A stretch of DNA of 64,000 nucleotides from Devosia sp. (lineage in GTDB: Bacteria; Pseudomonadota; Alphaproteobacteria; Rhizobiales; Devosiaceae): assembly GCA_016713105.1 (NCBI GenBank), contig JADJPS010000017.1, positions 772,290 to 836,289 of the forward strand, in the 5' to 3' direction. Position numbers and translations under genes: made by a program. Shown one piece after another: positions 19,936-30,711 of the stretch (within the stretch, counting starts at the first letter, position 1; every line of letters starts with the position of its first letter). The notes beneath the pieces were generated by a model. That model was not told where the DNA came from. It made no database searches and saw only the letters and a list, made by a program, of their open reading frames with translations.

Positions 19936-20338
19936 ATGTCTCTCTTCGACGACATCGACGGCTCGCTACAGGCGGCCATGGATCAAGTGTTCGGCGAGGC
20001 AATCCGGGTGCTCCCCCAGCGGGTGGGAGGAAACTACGGGGCCGGGGCTCCCGACCCGGCCCGCCCCCCGCTCGACACCCGGGCGATCATCAGCCGCGCG
20101 CCCAACACCGGGAAGCTCGACTTCGCCGGAACCAGCCGCAGGGGGCGGAGTCTCGCTGGCGCTGTCCGAGTGCTGGATGGACCGGGCCGCCTACGCCGCC
20201 CTCGGCTATGCCATCCGCCCCGGCGACATTATCGAGCTCACCGACAAGGGCGGCGTGCGCGTGACGGTGTCCAACGTGGCGCTCGGCGACCACCGAGACA
20301 TCGTGATCCACTTCACCGCCGGAGCCCACGCCCCATGA
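19936..20338 (+). CDS. head-tail connector protein (FII-like)
   Basis: About 134 residues from ATG 19936, with AAGGA ten bases upstream. It begins SLFDDIDGSLQAAMDQVFGE and AIRVLPQRVGGNYGAG. One base change near 20145 leads into GVSLALSECWMDRAAYAALG, then RPGDIIELTDKGGVRVTVSN. Its size, position and beta-rich C-terminus fit the head-completion/connector proteins that follow the capsid in lambda-head phages. The stop overlaps the next ATG (20335-20338). Confidence 0.6.
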
Positions 20339-21158
20339 GCATCATCGCCCTCGCGATCCGCATGTCGGCGACCCGCGCCCTTGAAACCGACGGGGCCACC
20401 CTCGCTGGGGCCCGCGTGTTCGACAGCGCCATCACTCCGCTCGATGAAATGGTGTCGGCGGAGCCCAAGCCGCTGATCGTCGTCTCGACCTAGGACTACA
20501 GCGCCGAGGTCGGCGGCGCCGACTGGAATAGCGGCGGCCGGTCGATCCAGCTGGTGATCGAGAGCGCCATGTCGCAGTCGATCGAGCTCGCCGATGGCGA
20601 GGGCCAAGGCGTCCTCGTACCGAACACCGACGCGGGGCTCGAGCTGACCCTCGCCGTCCTCTCCCGCCAGATCAGCGCCTGCCTGTTCGGCCGCGGCGGC
20701 GGAGCCTGGGGCGTGGTGTTCCGCAAATTCGTCACCGGCACCTCGGAGGTCGTCTCCCGCCGGGGCATCCAATCGAAGGAAGGCGCTCGGATCGCTGCAC
20801 GCCAGACGGTCTACTCGATCAGCGCCATGGCCGAGCCTCCCTTCGATCAGCCGGTGGCGGCCGACACTCCCCTCGGGGCGTTTCTGGCCGCCGCCGCAGC
20901 TGACCCACAGACCGCCTCGCTCGCCGCGCTCATCCGCGAGGTGATCGAGGGCGGGCCCGTCGGCTGGCCGGAAACCTACAGCGTCGCCGCCATGATCGCC
21001 GGGCTCTCGGACGAGCTCGGGCAGGCCATTGGCATCAGCGCCCCCAGGGCGGCGCCGACAACACCCCGATTGTCGAGGCCACGTTCGCGGCAGACGACCG
21101 TGCCGCCTTCACCGCCGACGCCGCCGAGATCCTGGCGCAGCTGCCGGAGGCCCCATGA
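20335..21158 (+). CDS. phage head-tail/tail-completion protein with in-frame TAG
   Basis: About 274 residues. It starts IIALAIRMSATRALETDGAT and AGARVFDSAITPLDEMV, a pattern I associate with an uncharacterised phage protein placed between connector and baseplate V. An amber codon at 20491-20493 interrupts PLIVVST-DYSAEVGG, but the same frame continues with RSIQLVIESAMSQSIELADG, LVPNTDAGLELTLAVLSRQI and VSRRGIQSKEGARIAARQTV. A frame change near 21045 leads to VEATFAADDRAAFTADAAEI and TGA at 21156-21158. It is probably a tail-terminator-like protein; this is inferred from position. Confidence 0.5.
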
Positions 21159-21710
21159 GCGAACTGCTAGAGCTCTACAACCGGGTGTTGGCTGGAGCAG
21201 CGCCTCGCCGGATGGTCAAGCACGGTCGGATCGCCGCCGAGGTGGACCCGGACGAGGCATGGGTCCGGCTCAATCTCGGCGAGGGCGACGCGCGGGCCGC
21301 TGCTCTCCCCGAAGATCCCCTACGCGCAGTTCGCCCGGGGCGCTGAAGGTTCACACCCCGCCGACCGTCGGCCAGCAGATGACCTGGCTCGCCCCCGGCG
21401 GGACAGCCAGCAGAGCTTCGCCGTCCCGCTCACTTGGTCGGATCAGAACGAGGCCCCCAGCAAATCGGGGGACGAGAACGTGATCACCTACGGCGACGTG
21501 CGGATCACGCTCGACGCCTCCTCGGTGCTGATCGAGGTGGGCGGCTTCGTCCTCCGCGTCAGTGCCGAGGGCCTTGCGATGGCGGGCGGCGGCGTGGGCC
21601 ACAACGGCCAGGACATCGGCTCGACCCACAAGCACCCCGACGTAATGCCAGGCCCCTGGGCGACGAGGCCAAGCGGTCCCGCACCCCGCTTGACCCCGCG
21701 GTCCCGCTGA
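21155..21710 (+). CDS. baseplate assembly protein V
   Basis: Starts with MSELLELYNRVL, overlapping the previous stop. Reconstructed segments MVKHGRIAAEVDPDEAWVRL, PTVGQQMTWLAPGG, VITYGDVRITLDASSVLIEV and GVGHNGQDIGSTHKHPDV are typical of gpV/Mu gp45, the trimeric spike of contractile tails. The C-terminal STHKHPDV is the usual metal-binding-like tip motif. Frame changes lie near 21205, 21305, 21400 and 21655. The end is uncertain between about 21660 and 21710. It forms the membrane-puncturing spike. Confidence 0.8.
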
Positions 21711-22078
21711 CCGCTGCCTTCGACGGCGACAAGCTGACCGCGGGCGGCGGCGGCCCCGAGATCATCCTCCCAGAGACGTTCTACGAGTATGTCGCCGGGG
21801 CGCTGCTGACCGGCGACGATGACGAGGGCGAGCCCGACGACGCCAACGGGGCCACGGCGGCCGAGACGAACGACGGGGAAACCCCCGCCGAGCCCGGTCA
21901 GGGCGCCAACGGGGCCAACGGCGGCCCCGAGTTGGTCGACCCCGAAAAGCACAACCGCGACGCGCTGGTCGCGATGGCAAAGGCCGAGGGCGTCGGGATC
22001 GGCAAGGACGACACCAAGCGGGTGATCGCCTCGAAGATCAACGCCAAGCGCGGCGCCATCGACCTGACCGCCAAGTAA
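21644..22078 (+). CDS. small acidic phage protein with C-terminal HeH/Rho-N-like helix pair
   Basis: It follows baseplate V, and its start is uncertain (ATG 21644 with a shift, or further upstream). The readable part has RSRTPLDPAVPLTAAFDGDK, then IILPETFYEYVAGALLTGDD and a long acidic linker rich in D, E, G and N. It ends KHNRDALVAMAKAEGVGIGK then KRVIASKINAKRGA, which resembles the HeH/LEM or Rho-N type helix-extended-helix. Such modules bind nucleic acid or act as small adaptors. No function is known. The stop is TAA at 22076-22078, 12 bases before the next gene. Confidence 0.5.
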   Translation, partial: NARPLGDEAKRSRTPLDPAVPLTAAFDGDKLTAGGGGPEIILPETFYEYVAGALLTGDDDEGEPDDANGATAAETNDGETPAEPGQGANGANGGPELVDPEKHNRDALVAMAKAEGVGIGKDDTKRVIASKINAKRGAIDLTAK

Positions 22079-22090
22079 GGGGAGCCCACC

Positions 22091-22493
22091 ATGGCCTCGG
22101 ACCCGAGCATCGACATGGACGCCGGGACCGGGGCCAATATTCCAGCTGGTCCCACGTCCTCCAAAGCATTGAGGACTTCATGACCACCCGCTTCGGCGAG
22201 CGGATCATGCAGGAGTTCTACGGGTCGATGATCCCGGCCTTCCTCGGCGAAAATCTCAACACGCAGACGGTGGTGCCGTTCTTCACCGCCATCGCCGCCG
22301 CGGTCGAGCAGTGGGAGCCCCGCTTCCGCATCATCCAGATCGTGCCCGAAAGCGTCGGCCGTGACGGGCGGCTGCAAGTCCACATGGAGGGCGAGTATCG
22401 CCCCCGCGCCTTGCTGGGGACTTCACCCCCAAGGGCGCCCGCCGCGTGACCGTCGTCGGCGGCACCACCGGCTCAATCGAGGTGACAGCATGA
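22091..22493 (+). CDS. baseplate protein W (gp25-like)
   Basis: About 133 residues from ATG 22091 (MASDPSIDMDAGTGANI). After a one-base change near 22143 it reads SHVLQSIEDFMTTRFGERIM and QEFYGSMIPAFLGENLNTQT, the conserved gpW/T4 gp25 pattern: ring-wedge protein with a T-x-x-G-x-R motif. A second change near 22425 leads to DFTPKGARRVTVVGGTTGSI and a stop at 22491-22493. It joins gpJ in the baseplate wedge. Its stop overlaps the gpJ start (ATGA). Confidence 0.82.
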
Positions 22494-23342
22494 ACGAAGC
22501 GTTCCTGGCCGGGCTCCCCGACCCGGCCGTGATCGAGGAGCTTTCTTTCGAAGCGATCCTCGCCGGGATGAAGGCGGACCTGATTGTCCGCTTCCCGGAC
22601 ATCGAGCCGCTGCTGGCGCTCGAAAGCGCCGTCGCCAACAAGCTGATGCAGGTGGCCGCCTATCGCGAGCTCCTGATCCGCGCCCGCATAAACGAGGCCG
22701 CCCGCTCCAACCTGCTGCGGTATGCCACCGGCACCGACCTCGATCATGTGGGCGCCAACGCCAGCCCTCCGGTCGCCCGCGCACTGGACGAAGATGACGA
22801 GCGGTTCCGGCTCCGCATCCTGTTGTCGTCGATGGCGCGCAACACCGGGAGCGTCTACCGCTACCGGCTGATCGCGCTCAACGCCTCGACCGAGGTGCGC
22901 GACGCCATCGCCTACCGCGAGGGCCGCGACCCCAAGGTCCGGGTGGCGGTCCTGTCCACCGCGGCCAGCGGCGTCTCTGGCGCCCCGTTACTCAGCGCGG
23001 TCGCCCGCGGCGTTGGCCCCTGCCCGAGAACCGAATGGTCAACGGGGAGGTGGAGGTCCGCTCGGCGGTGAGCGCGGTGGTCAACGTCGTCGCCGCCTGA
23101 CCGTAACCCCCTCGACGCCGCCGACGATTGTCGCCACGGCCGAGGCCAACCTGCGCGCCGCATGGGCAGCGGAAGGCGGCCTCGGTCGCGACCTGACGCT
23201 CGACTGGATCAAGAGCCGGCTCATGGTTCCGGGCGTCTACGGCGTCGCGCTGTCGGCGCCGTCCACCAACACTGTCCTTCCGCCCTATGAGGCGGCCAGC
23301 ATCGGCACCGTCGTCCTGACGGTTTCCGGGGAGAACGTCTAA
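22490..23342 (+). CDS. baseplate assembly protein J
   Basis: About 284 residues from ATG 22490. It has IEELSFEAILAGMKADLIVR, ESAVANKLMQVAAYRELLIR, INEAARSNLLRYATGTDLDH and VGANASPPVAR, the gpJ/Mu gp47 signature. Then come DERFRLRILLSSMARNTGSV and YRLIALNASTEVRDAIAYRE. Frame changes near 23005 and 23095 lead to PPTIVATAEANLRAAWAAEG and a stop at 23340-23342. It forms the wedge of the contractile baseplate with W and I. Confidence 0.85.
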
Positions 23343-24344
23343 ATGGTCGCTTCGCTACTGCCCCGAACGGGACGCCCAGCTGCGCGCGTTCGAGCAGGCG
23401 GTGGCCTGTGAGCCGCACGTCGAAGCGGGGCTCGGGCTGGTGCCCGACGTCAAGGGGCGGGCCTCCCGGCCTTCCTGCAGGTTCCTTCTATGGGAATATG
23501 GGCTGATCGAGCTCGTGCCCTACCTCGACAACCCCTACGTCCTGATGACCGAGGGCGCCCGTGGCAGATCGAGCGCGACACCTTCGCCGCGGTTGCCCGC
23601 GGCCTTGGCTGGGTCGGCGCCCCCGGCACGATCGTCGAGGCGCCCGGCCGCCGGACGTGGTGGAACAACTTCCAGCTGTACCTCGGCGCCCTGCCCGCCA
23701 ACGACGCACCGACGCTGCAGCGCATCGACCGGGTGACGCGGCTGGGCAAGCCGTTCCGCTCTGACTTCCGACGCGGCGTCTGGAATTTCGACGCCCCGGC
23801 GCTGGAGGCGGGGTGGACCCGGCTCGGTTCCTCGATGCTCGCCGATGATAGCGGCGCCGCATCGGGCGGGCGGGCAAGTGGTCGCTCCGCCGCCACGCGG
23901 TGCGCACTTACCCTGATGACCGAGGCCGAGGGGCGCCGCCTGGGCAATTGGGTTCCCCCCACCGAGGGCGAAATCCCCTGGTCGGAAATGGACTTCCCGT
24001 GGGCCACGGCCGACGTGCCCTGGGCCTCGGACAGCGCCACCGTGCGGCGCGCCCTGATGGCGGCCTGGTTCGTCGGTCGCCGCGCCCATGTCCGCCTGAA
24101 AGACGGCGACGGCGAGGTGATCGGCTACCGCAGGGCGGGCGTCCACCGGATCGTCAAGCCAACGGTCGGCGGCCTCTACTCCATCGCCGGCTTGGCTACT
24201 CGCCTGCCGCCGACGGTACGGCCGTCCTGATCGGTTGCACGACCGACGCCGGCAACGGCGCCAGGGCGAACAGCGGCCGGCGCCGAAGTCGTCATTGACG
24301 GCGATCTGGCGGAAGAGCATCCCGGCCGGACGCCTCTGGCTTGA
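23343..24344 (+). CDS. phage tail protein I
   Basis: The gene abuts the gpJ stop and reads, after a shift near 23365, ERDAQLRAFEQAVACEPHVE. It continues LLWEYGLIELVPYLDNPYVL, a hallmark of gpI (W-E-YG-x-E). Next are AVARGLGWVGAPGTIVEAPG, RRTWWNNFQLYLGALPAN and TVRRALMAAWFVGRRAHVRL. Frame changes near 23365, 23465, 23560, 23880 and 24190. The repaired end is AEEHPGRTPLA with TGA at 24342-24344. It connects the baseplate to the tail fibres encoded next. Confidence 0.8.
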
Positions 24345-27300
24345 GCCCGATCAACTGAGCGGCGGCATCACCATTGCGCCGCTCGTTTCCAGCCATCCCG
24401 CTCCGGGCCACCGTCCGCGAGCGACTGTTCTTCCTAGGGCGTCGTCTACTCCGAAGGCCGCTTCATTGAAGGCGCCGAGCTGAATGAAGCTCAGACCATC
24501 GCTCGCAGCCGCCACGAGCGCGTTGCCCGGCTGGTCGCCAGCGATGGCAACCGGGTCGATGGCGCGGCCGCCGTGGTTCAGTCGAACTCGGCAACGTGAT
24601 CCTCACCGCCGGCCGGCTCTATGTCGCCGGGGACGTGTTGCCCGTGGCGCAGACCGTCCTCTCGGGCGTGAGCATGACGGGCCGCATCGAGATCGGCGTG
24701 CGCCTCAACAAGACGTGGCTGACTTCCGAAGACGATCCGTCGCTGCTTGGCATCGCGCCCGGCGCCCTTTCCGAGGGTGAGCCCTGCGCGGCGCGCGAGA
24801 TCGTCACTATCGCCTGGGCGGTTTCCGACGACGATGGTGAGGGGACGTTCGTCCCGGTCTACGTGTTGCAGGACGGCACGATCCTCGACCAGACCCCGCC
24901 GCCGTCCCTCGACGGCATCAACCAGTCCATCGCGATCTATGACCGCGACGCCCACGGGCACTACATCGTCTCCGGGTGTCGGGTGACCGCCCTCGGTAAG
25001 GTCGGCGGCAACCAGCTGTTCTCGATTGAGGAGGGCGTCGCCAACATCAGCGGCTTCGCGTTCCGCTTCGCGGCGCTGCGACACGCCAGGCCCGAGGAGG
25101 GTGAAACCGAGAACGGTCGCGCGAGGGCCCGGACGGCCGGCCGGCGGTGGCCCCAAGACCTTCGTCATCAACAACGCGCCCATTGACGAGGTGCTGAGCG
25201 TTCTCGTCACCAAGAAGCGACCGAGGACGTCGTTCGCGGCCTGGTCGCGGCGGGCTCCGACGCTCGCCAACAACAGCGTGACCGAGATCCTCGAGGTCAA
25301 GCAGGGCCACGACCTTCGTCGCGACGACCTCTGGGTTCGCTCCGGCGATCAGGTCGACTGGGCGCCGGGCGGCCCGGAGCACTCCCGTCCTCGACCTATC
25401 GGTGACGTACCGCTACCTCGACCTCGTGGCGCCCGACGCCTGACCGACACCTGGATCGCTCTCGGGCGGCGTCGCAGGCACGACCGTCCGTCCTGTGAGC
25501 TACAAGTGGAAGCTTCCGCGGATCGACCTCCTCTGCCTCAACTCGGCGGGGAGGCGTCTACGTGAAGGGCGTCTCGGCCCGCGGAACCCCGCCCCGGCCC
25601 TCGCGCCGGACGACCTCCTGCCCTGGCCGAGATCAGCAACTCGTGGATCGGCAAGCCCGCCGTTGAGACAACGGCGTCCGGTCGATCACCTTCGCCCAGC
25701 AGTGGCGGGTGTTCCGCCGGCGCAGGCGCACGAGCGGTTGCTTGAGCTTGAGCGGATCAAGTCCGCCATCGACGCCCGCGAGCCCGTTGCCAAGCTCGGC
25801 ATGTTCGTTGACCCGTTCATCAGCGACTTCTACCGAGACGCCGGTGAGGTTCAGACGGCCTCGGTCGGCGAAGGCGTTCTCGAGCTTTCGATTGAGCCGA
25901 CCTTCAATCAGGGGTCGCTCACGGCGCCGGTGACGCTCGATTGGACGGAAGAGATCATCATCCAGCAGGAGCGTTCGACCTCCTGCATGAAGATCAACCC
26001 GTACCAGAACTTCGAGCCGCTGCCGGCGGCAATGTCGCTCAACCCGGCGGCCGACTTCTGGACCGAGCAGCAGACCATGTGAGCTCAGCCCCGGTAACGG
26101 TCGAGTTCAACCAGGGGCGCGCGCCGGAACAACGGGCCCCTGGTGGTGTCCTCCGACGCGGTCGGGACGGTTTCCGAAACCGAACAGCAGGCGGAGTTCC
26201 TGCGGCAGATCGCGGTCACGTTCGCCATCGCCGGGCTCGGCGCCGGGGAAATCCTCGACGTGCTCACTTTCGACGGCGTGGACGTGAAGCCTGCTGGCGT
26301 CGTCGCGGCCGATAGCAACGGGGAACTCACCGACGACTTCGTGATCCCCGGCGAACGTCACGGCCGGCGTCAAGAGGTCTACGCAGAGGGGCGGGCGGCT
26401 CCAAGGCCACGGCGTTCTTCGTCGGCAAGGCACCATCGAAATCGACGTGATGCGTACCGTCACGACGATTGAGCGGTGGCGCCGGGGCCGCCGCCTCGAA
26501 AGCAAGCAACAGCAGCGACCCGCTGGCTCAGACGTTCACGCCCCCGAGGCCCGGATGCTGGTCGGCTTCGACGTCAAGCTTGCGCCTTGGGCACCTCGGC
26601 AACAACCTGTTCATGCAACAGGTAACGGTCGAGAACGGCATCCCCACGGGGACGTGACGGCCGAGGTTCTGATCCCGATGGCTGGCGCCGTGGTGGGCTG
26701 GAAGTCCGGGCGCTTCGCGCTCCCGGTTGTCACCCTCAACGACCGCGAGAGCGCGGTGATCGTCGGCACCGACGACGCCGATCACTCCCTCTCGGTGGCT
26801 CGCCTTTCGGACTTCGATGTCGAGAGCCAGAGCTTCGTGGGGGCGCAGCCGTACACGACCGGCGTCCTGCTCAGCTCGTCAAACAAGATGACGTGGACGC
26901 CTCACCAGAACGAAGACCTGACGTTCCGCGCGGTGGCGGCCAAGTTTGGCCCGCTCACCAAGACGGTCCCGCTCGGCAACTTCGATCTGGTGGACGCCAG
27001 CGACCTACAGGTGCGGGCGACGGTTGAACTTCCCTCGTCCGACTGCCGTGTGGTTTTCGAGATTGTTCGGGCGGACAACAGCGTCCTCCGGCTTCTACCG
27101 GGTCAGGTGCTGCAGTTGACCGAGTACATCACGGAAACCGTCCAGCTCCGCGCCGTCCTCACGGGCAGCGAGAAGCTGTCGCCCATCCTCTACGCGCCCG
27201 TCTGGCTCATCGCCGGCGAGATCGCGACGGAGGGCACCTACATCACTCGCGCCTTCAGGCTCGGCGCGGGTGTGGCCCTCACCGCCTACTTCAAGGCCGC

Positions 27301-27544
27301 CCTCCCGGCCGGCTCAACGGCGGTGATTGAGTACGACAAGGCCGACGACAACTGGCTCACCCTCACGCTCGCGTCTACCGAGGATTGCTGAGCGACCCCG
27401 CGTGGGTCGAGCGTAAGCACGCCGTCGCCGGCATCACTGGCGTCAAAGGCCGGCTCAAGGTCACGATCACGGGCGGCCCGCGGCCCGCCCTCGGCTCGGC
27501 GACCTTGGGGCCGCTATCACCTCAGGCAGGGCCAAGATGGCTGA
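24341..27544 (+). CDS. DUF4815-type baseplate/fibre protein (heavily frameshifted)
   Basis: About 1,065 residues. It probably starts at TTG 24341, overlapping the gpI stop. The signature GVVYSEGRFIEGAELNEAQT and IARSRHERVARLVASDGNRV near 24450-24550 is that of DUF4815 phage proteins. Later parts are LTAGRLYVAGDVLPVAQTVL, INNAPIDEVLSVLVTKEATE, FVDPFISDFYRDAGEVQTAS and DPLAQTFTPP, typical of the C-terminal half. At least ten frame changes occur between 24360 and 27400. The repaired end RYHLRQGQDG has TGA at 27542-27544, overlapping the next ATG. It is likely a large structural protein linking baseplate to fibres. Confidence 0.75.
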
Positions 27545-28461
27545 CACTTTGCACCGGGCGTATCCGCGCCCGGACCCCTTCGCGCACCATCGCGGACGAG
27601 TTCCCGGTTTCGGATCAGGCCCTCGTCGCTATCGACGGGGATATCCGTGCACTGTTTCAGGCCATTGTTGGCCTCTCGGTCACCGGGCACGCGCACGCCC
27701 TGGGCGATATCTCGGGCCTGATCGACGCTCTGGCCGGCAAGGCGGCCGTTGACCACGCCCACGCGCTTGACGACCTGTCGGACGTGTCGGGCGCCTCAGC
27801 GGCCCCCAACGGGTACTTGCTGGTGAGGTCGGGGGCCGGGTGGATCCCCGGCTCGCCGGCCTCCGTGATCGGCGCGCACGAACACGCTATCGCCGACATT
27901 CAGAACCTCGTGGCGGCGCTGGCGGCTAAGAGCGCCGCTGTCGTCCCCCGACCTTCACCGGCACGGTCGGCGGCATCACGAAGGCGATGGTGGGGCTGGG
28001 AACGCCAGCAACACCTCAGACGCCGACAAGCCGCTCTCGACAGCGGCCATTGCCGCTCTGGCGCAGAAGCTGGCCGCGACCGCCTCGCCACTGTTTCCCA
28101 GTACCTTTCCGGCGCGGCCGGCAAGATCTTGGGCACCGAGGTCTGGGGCGCTGCGGAGTGGGTCAACCTCAGGTCGCTCTCCGGCAACGTGTCTTTGAAC
28201 CTGGACAGCTTCATCAACGGGCACGCCCTCGCGACAGCGAACTTCACGTTCAATGCCGCCTCGGGGTCAAAGAAGCAGTCGGGAACGATCGAGGTCAACC
28301 ACGCTGGCGGCCCCTACACCGCCAGCGTGGACACCGCGGTGTTCGAGACCGCCGGCGCCCTCAGGCTGTCGTCGGTGGCGAATGCCAAAGACCTCATCGG
28401 CTACCAGAGGCTCCGCAACGGCAAGGTGTTCCTGTCGGTGCTGGCGAGGGCGAGCGCATGA
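27537..28461 (+). CDS. tail fibre protein 1
   Basis: About 308 residues from ATG 27537 (MADTLHRAYPRPDPS, after repair). The shaft has AHALGDISGLIDALAGKAAV and DHAHALDDLSDVSGASAAPN, repeated H-A-H/ISGL-type fibre elements, then MVGLGNASNTSDADKPLS. The C-terminal 110 residues (LSGAAGKILGTEVWGAAEWV, NLRSLSGNVSLNLDSFINGH, FLSVLARASA) form a beta domain also present in the fibre gene at 30944. Frame changes lie near 27595, 27945, 28000 and 28085. It is a probable receptor-binding fibre. Confidence 0.75.
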
Positions 28462-28803
28462 CGCAGAAAATCGTCCGGGCGCGGGCAATCCACGCCGGCT
28501 ACGAATGGCGGCTCCGGCTTACCGTCTCGGGGGTGGGGCTTTCCCGCCGGGGCGACCTTCCGGGCCCAGGTCCGCCGGGACACCTCCCGGCGCGAGCTAC
28601 TGGCAACCATGGCTACGGCGAGCGGGACCATCGAGCGTCAGGGCGAGCAGTCGTTCGACCTCATCCTGCCTGGTGTTGCCAGCAAAGGGTGGCCTGAGCA
28701 CCGCGTCCTGATCGACGTGGTGCGTACCGACCTCCCCACCCACCAGCACCTCGGGTTCCGGATCAGCGTACCCGTGGTCGCCCCCATCACACAGGACGGC
28801 TGA
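28458..28803 (+). CDS. tail-associated protein, unknown (about 114 aa)
   Basis: ATG 28458 overlaps the stop of fibre 1 (ATGA). It begins MTQKIVRARAIHAGYEWRLR. A one-base change near 28535 leads to ATFRAQVRRDTSRRELLATM, then GTIERQGEQSFDLILPGVAS and TDLPTHQHLGFRISVPVVAP. The pattern suggests an immunoglobulin-like beta sandwich, as in small proteins that accompany phage fibres. Function not known. The stop overlaps the next start. Confidence 0.5.
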
Positions 28804-29045
28804 TGAACGGGATCACCATCGACATCGTCGACGAGATCGCCATCGCCATCTGCCGGATGCCCCCGCCACTTTCGCCAGTGAGGGGGGCCGAGGACAAGCC
28901 GCTGGTGGTGGCGGCCGAGCCGGTGGGCGCCTCTGGCCCCGCCCGGCGGCCCCGGTCCTCAGGGCCTGACGGGCCCAGTGGGCCCGGTGGGCGGAAGCCA
29001 GTACGACGACATGCCCGACATCACCCCTACTCGAAAACGCGCTAA
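28803..29045 (+). CDS. short collagen-like fibre protein
   Basis: An 80-residue frame from ATG 28803 (MNGITIDIVDEIAIAICRMP). With frame changes near 28890 and 28960 the middle reads GPQGLTGPVGPVGG, a collagen-like G-x-P run. The end is ITPYSKTR and TAA at 29043-29045. Phage fibres use such G-x-y triplets as trimeric stalks. GAGAGG-like purines before the next ATG at 29064 suggest the next fibre gene is translated separately. Possibly a small stalk or linker. Confidence 0.5.
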   Translation: MNGITIDIVDEIAIAICRMPPPLSPVRGAEDKPLVVAAEPVGASGPARRPRSSGPDGPSGPGGRKPVRRHARHHPYSKTR

Positions 29046-29063
29046 TCTGAGAGGCGAGTGCCA

Positions 29064-30711
29064 ATGGCCCTTTGCAGACCAACCTCACCAACCTTGCCAC
29101 TCCGGATCGGTACGGAGCTCAAGGCTCACCGCACGCTGATCAATGGCAACGCGGCCGACCTGTCGTCGCTGACCACGGCGAAGTCAACCTCGTCGCGGCG
29201 ATCAACGAACTGCAGGCGGCCGTCGCGAGCGCCACCGAGATCAACGACGCCTCGACCGGAACCGCTGCCACGCGGTCGGCCTCGAAGATCATCACCGAGT
29301 TGAACGACGTCAAGTCCGACATCCTCGGCGCGGGCGCAGCGTTCGACACCTGCAGGAGCTCGCCACGCTGATCGGCGAGAACGATGGTGACATCACCGGC
29401 ATCCTGACCGCGCTCGACAACCGGGTGCGCTTCGATGCTGCGCAGACCCTCACCGCCCCGCAGAAGACCCAGGCCCTTGCCAACATCGGCGCGGCGGCGG
29501 ACACCCACACCCACGCCGCGGCAACCACCGGCGCACCGGGCTTCATGTCCGCTGCCGACAAGACCAAGCTGGATGGCGTTGCCGCCTCGGCCAACAACTA
29601 CGTCCACCCCACGACCGACGGCAATCGCCACGTCCCGGCGACGGCCGCGGGGGATGTGAACGAGTTCCTGAAGTCGAACTCGGTGGCTGGTGGCGCGCCC
29701 GCATGGGCCATAATCACCAAGACTGACGTCGGCCTGGCCAACGTCGACAATACCTCGGACGCGAGTAAGCCCGTCTCGAACGCTCAGGCGACCGCCATCG
29801 GGCTCAAGCTCGATGCGACCCACGCGGGCACGGGCGGCGCTGCTCACGCCAACGTGGTTGCGGCTGGCGCCTCGGGGTTCATGACCGGCGCCGACAAGAC
29901 CAAGCTCGATGGTGTTTCGGCCGGCGCCGAGGTGAACCAGAACGCGTTCAGCACGATCTCTGTCTCGGGCCAGTCGGATGTCGTCGCGGACGCCAAGACC
30001 GACACCCTGACACTCGCCAACGGCGCAGGCGTGGCGATCACCACTACGTCGGGCACCGACACTGTGACCATCAGCACCACTGAGGCCACCACCTCCCTGC
30101 CCGGTCACCTGAGCGCGGCCGACAAGACCAAGCTCGACGGCGTGTCTGCCGGCGCTGACGTGACGTCGGTCACCACCGTGGGCGCGGCCCTCAACGCCGC
30201 GACTGCGAAGGCCACGCCTGTTGACGCCGATAGCATCGGCCTGACGGATAGCGCGGCGTCGAGCGCCCTCAAGAAGGTCACCTGGGCCAACGTCAAGGCT
30301 ACGTTGAAGACCTATTTCGACACGCTCTACGCCCTGGCCGGGCATGTCCACTCGGCAGCGACCACTTCGGTGGCAGGCTTCCTGTCGGCGGCAGACAAGA
30401 CCAAGCTCGACGGCATTGCCACGGGCGCGAACAACTACACGCACCCGACCGGCGACGGCAACTCGCACGTTCCGGCCACCGGCACCACCAACGACGGCCG
30501 GGCACTCGTCTCGGGCGCTACCGCCAACTCGGCCGCCTGGACCCAGCTGACCAAGACCCATGTCGGCCTCCCCAACGTGGACGACACGTCCGACGCCAAC
30601 AAGCCGGTGAGCACCGCGCAGCAGACTGCCCTCAACCTGAAGGCAGATGCGTCGGCGTTCGGCACCATCGACACCAACTACGTCACCATCTTTGAGGCGG
30701 CGTTGGTCTGA
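29064..30711 (+). CDS. tail fibre protein 2 with repeated ADKTKLDG motif
   Basis: About 548 residues. The N-terminal coiled coil (LTNLATRIGTELKALRTLIN after repair) is followed by LVAAINELQAAVASATEIND. From 29360 the frame is intact to the stop at 30711. Four copies of a repeat with AADKTKLDG, each followed by V/I-A/S-x-G-A, lie at 29551, 29889, 30115 and 30390, alternating with HTHAAATTGAPGF-like and VGLANVDNTSDASKPVS-like elements. These are standard building blocks of phage tail-fibre shafts. Frame changes near 29180 and 29345. It is a long fibre, likely trimeric. Confidence 0.85.
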
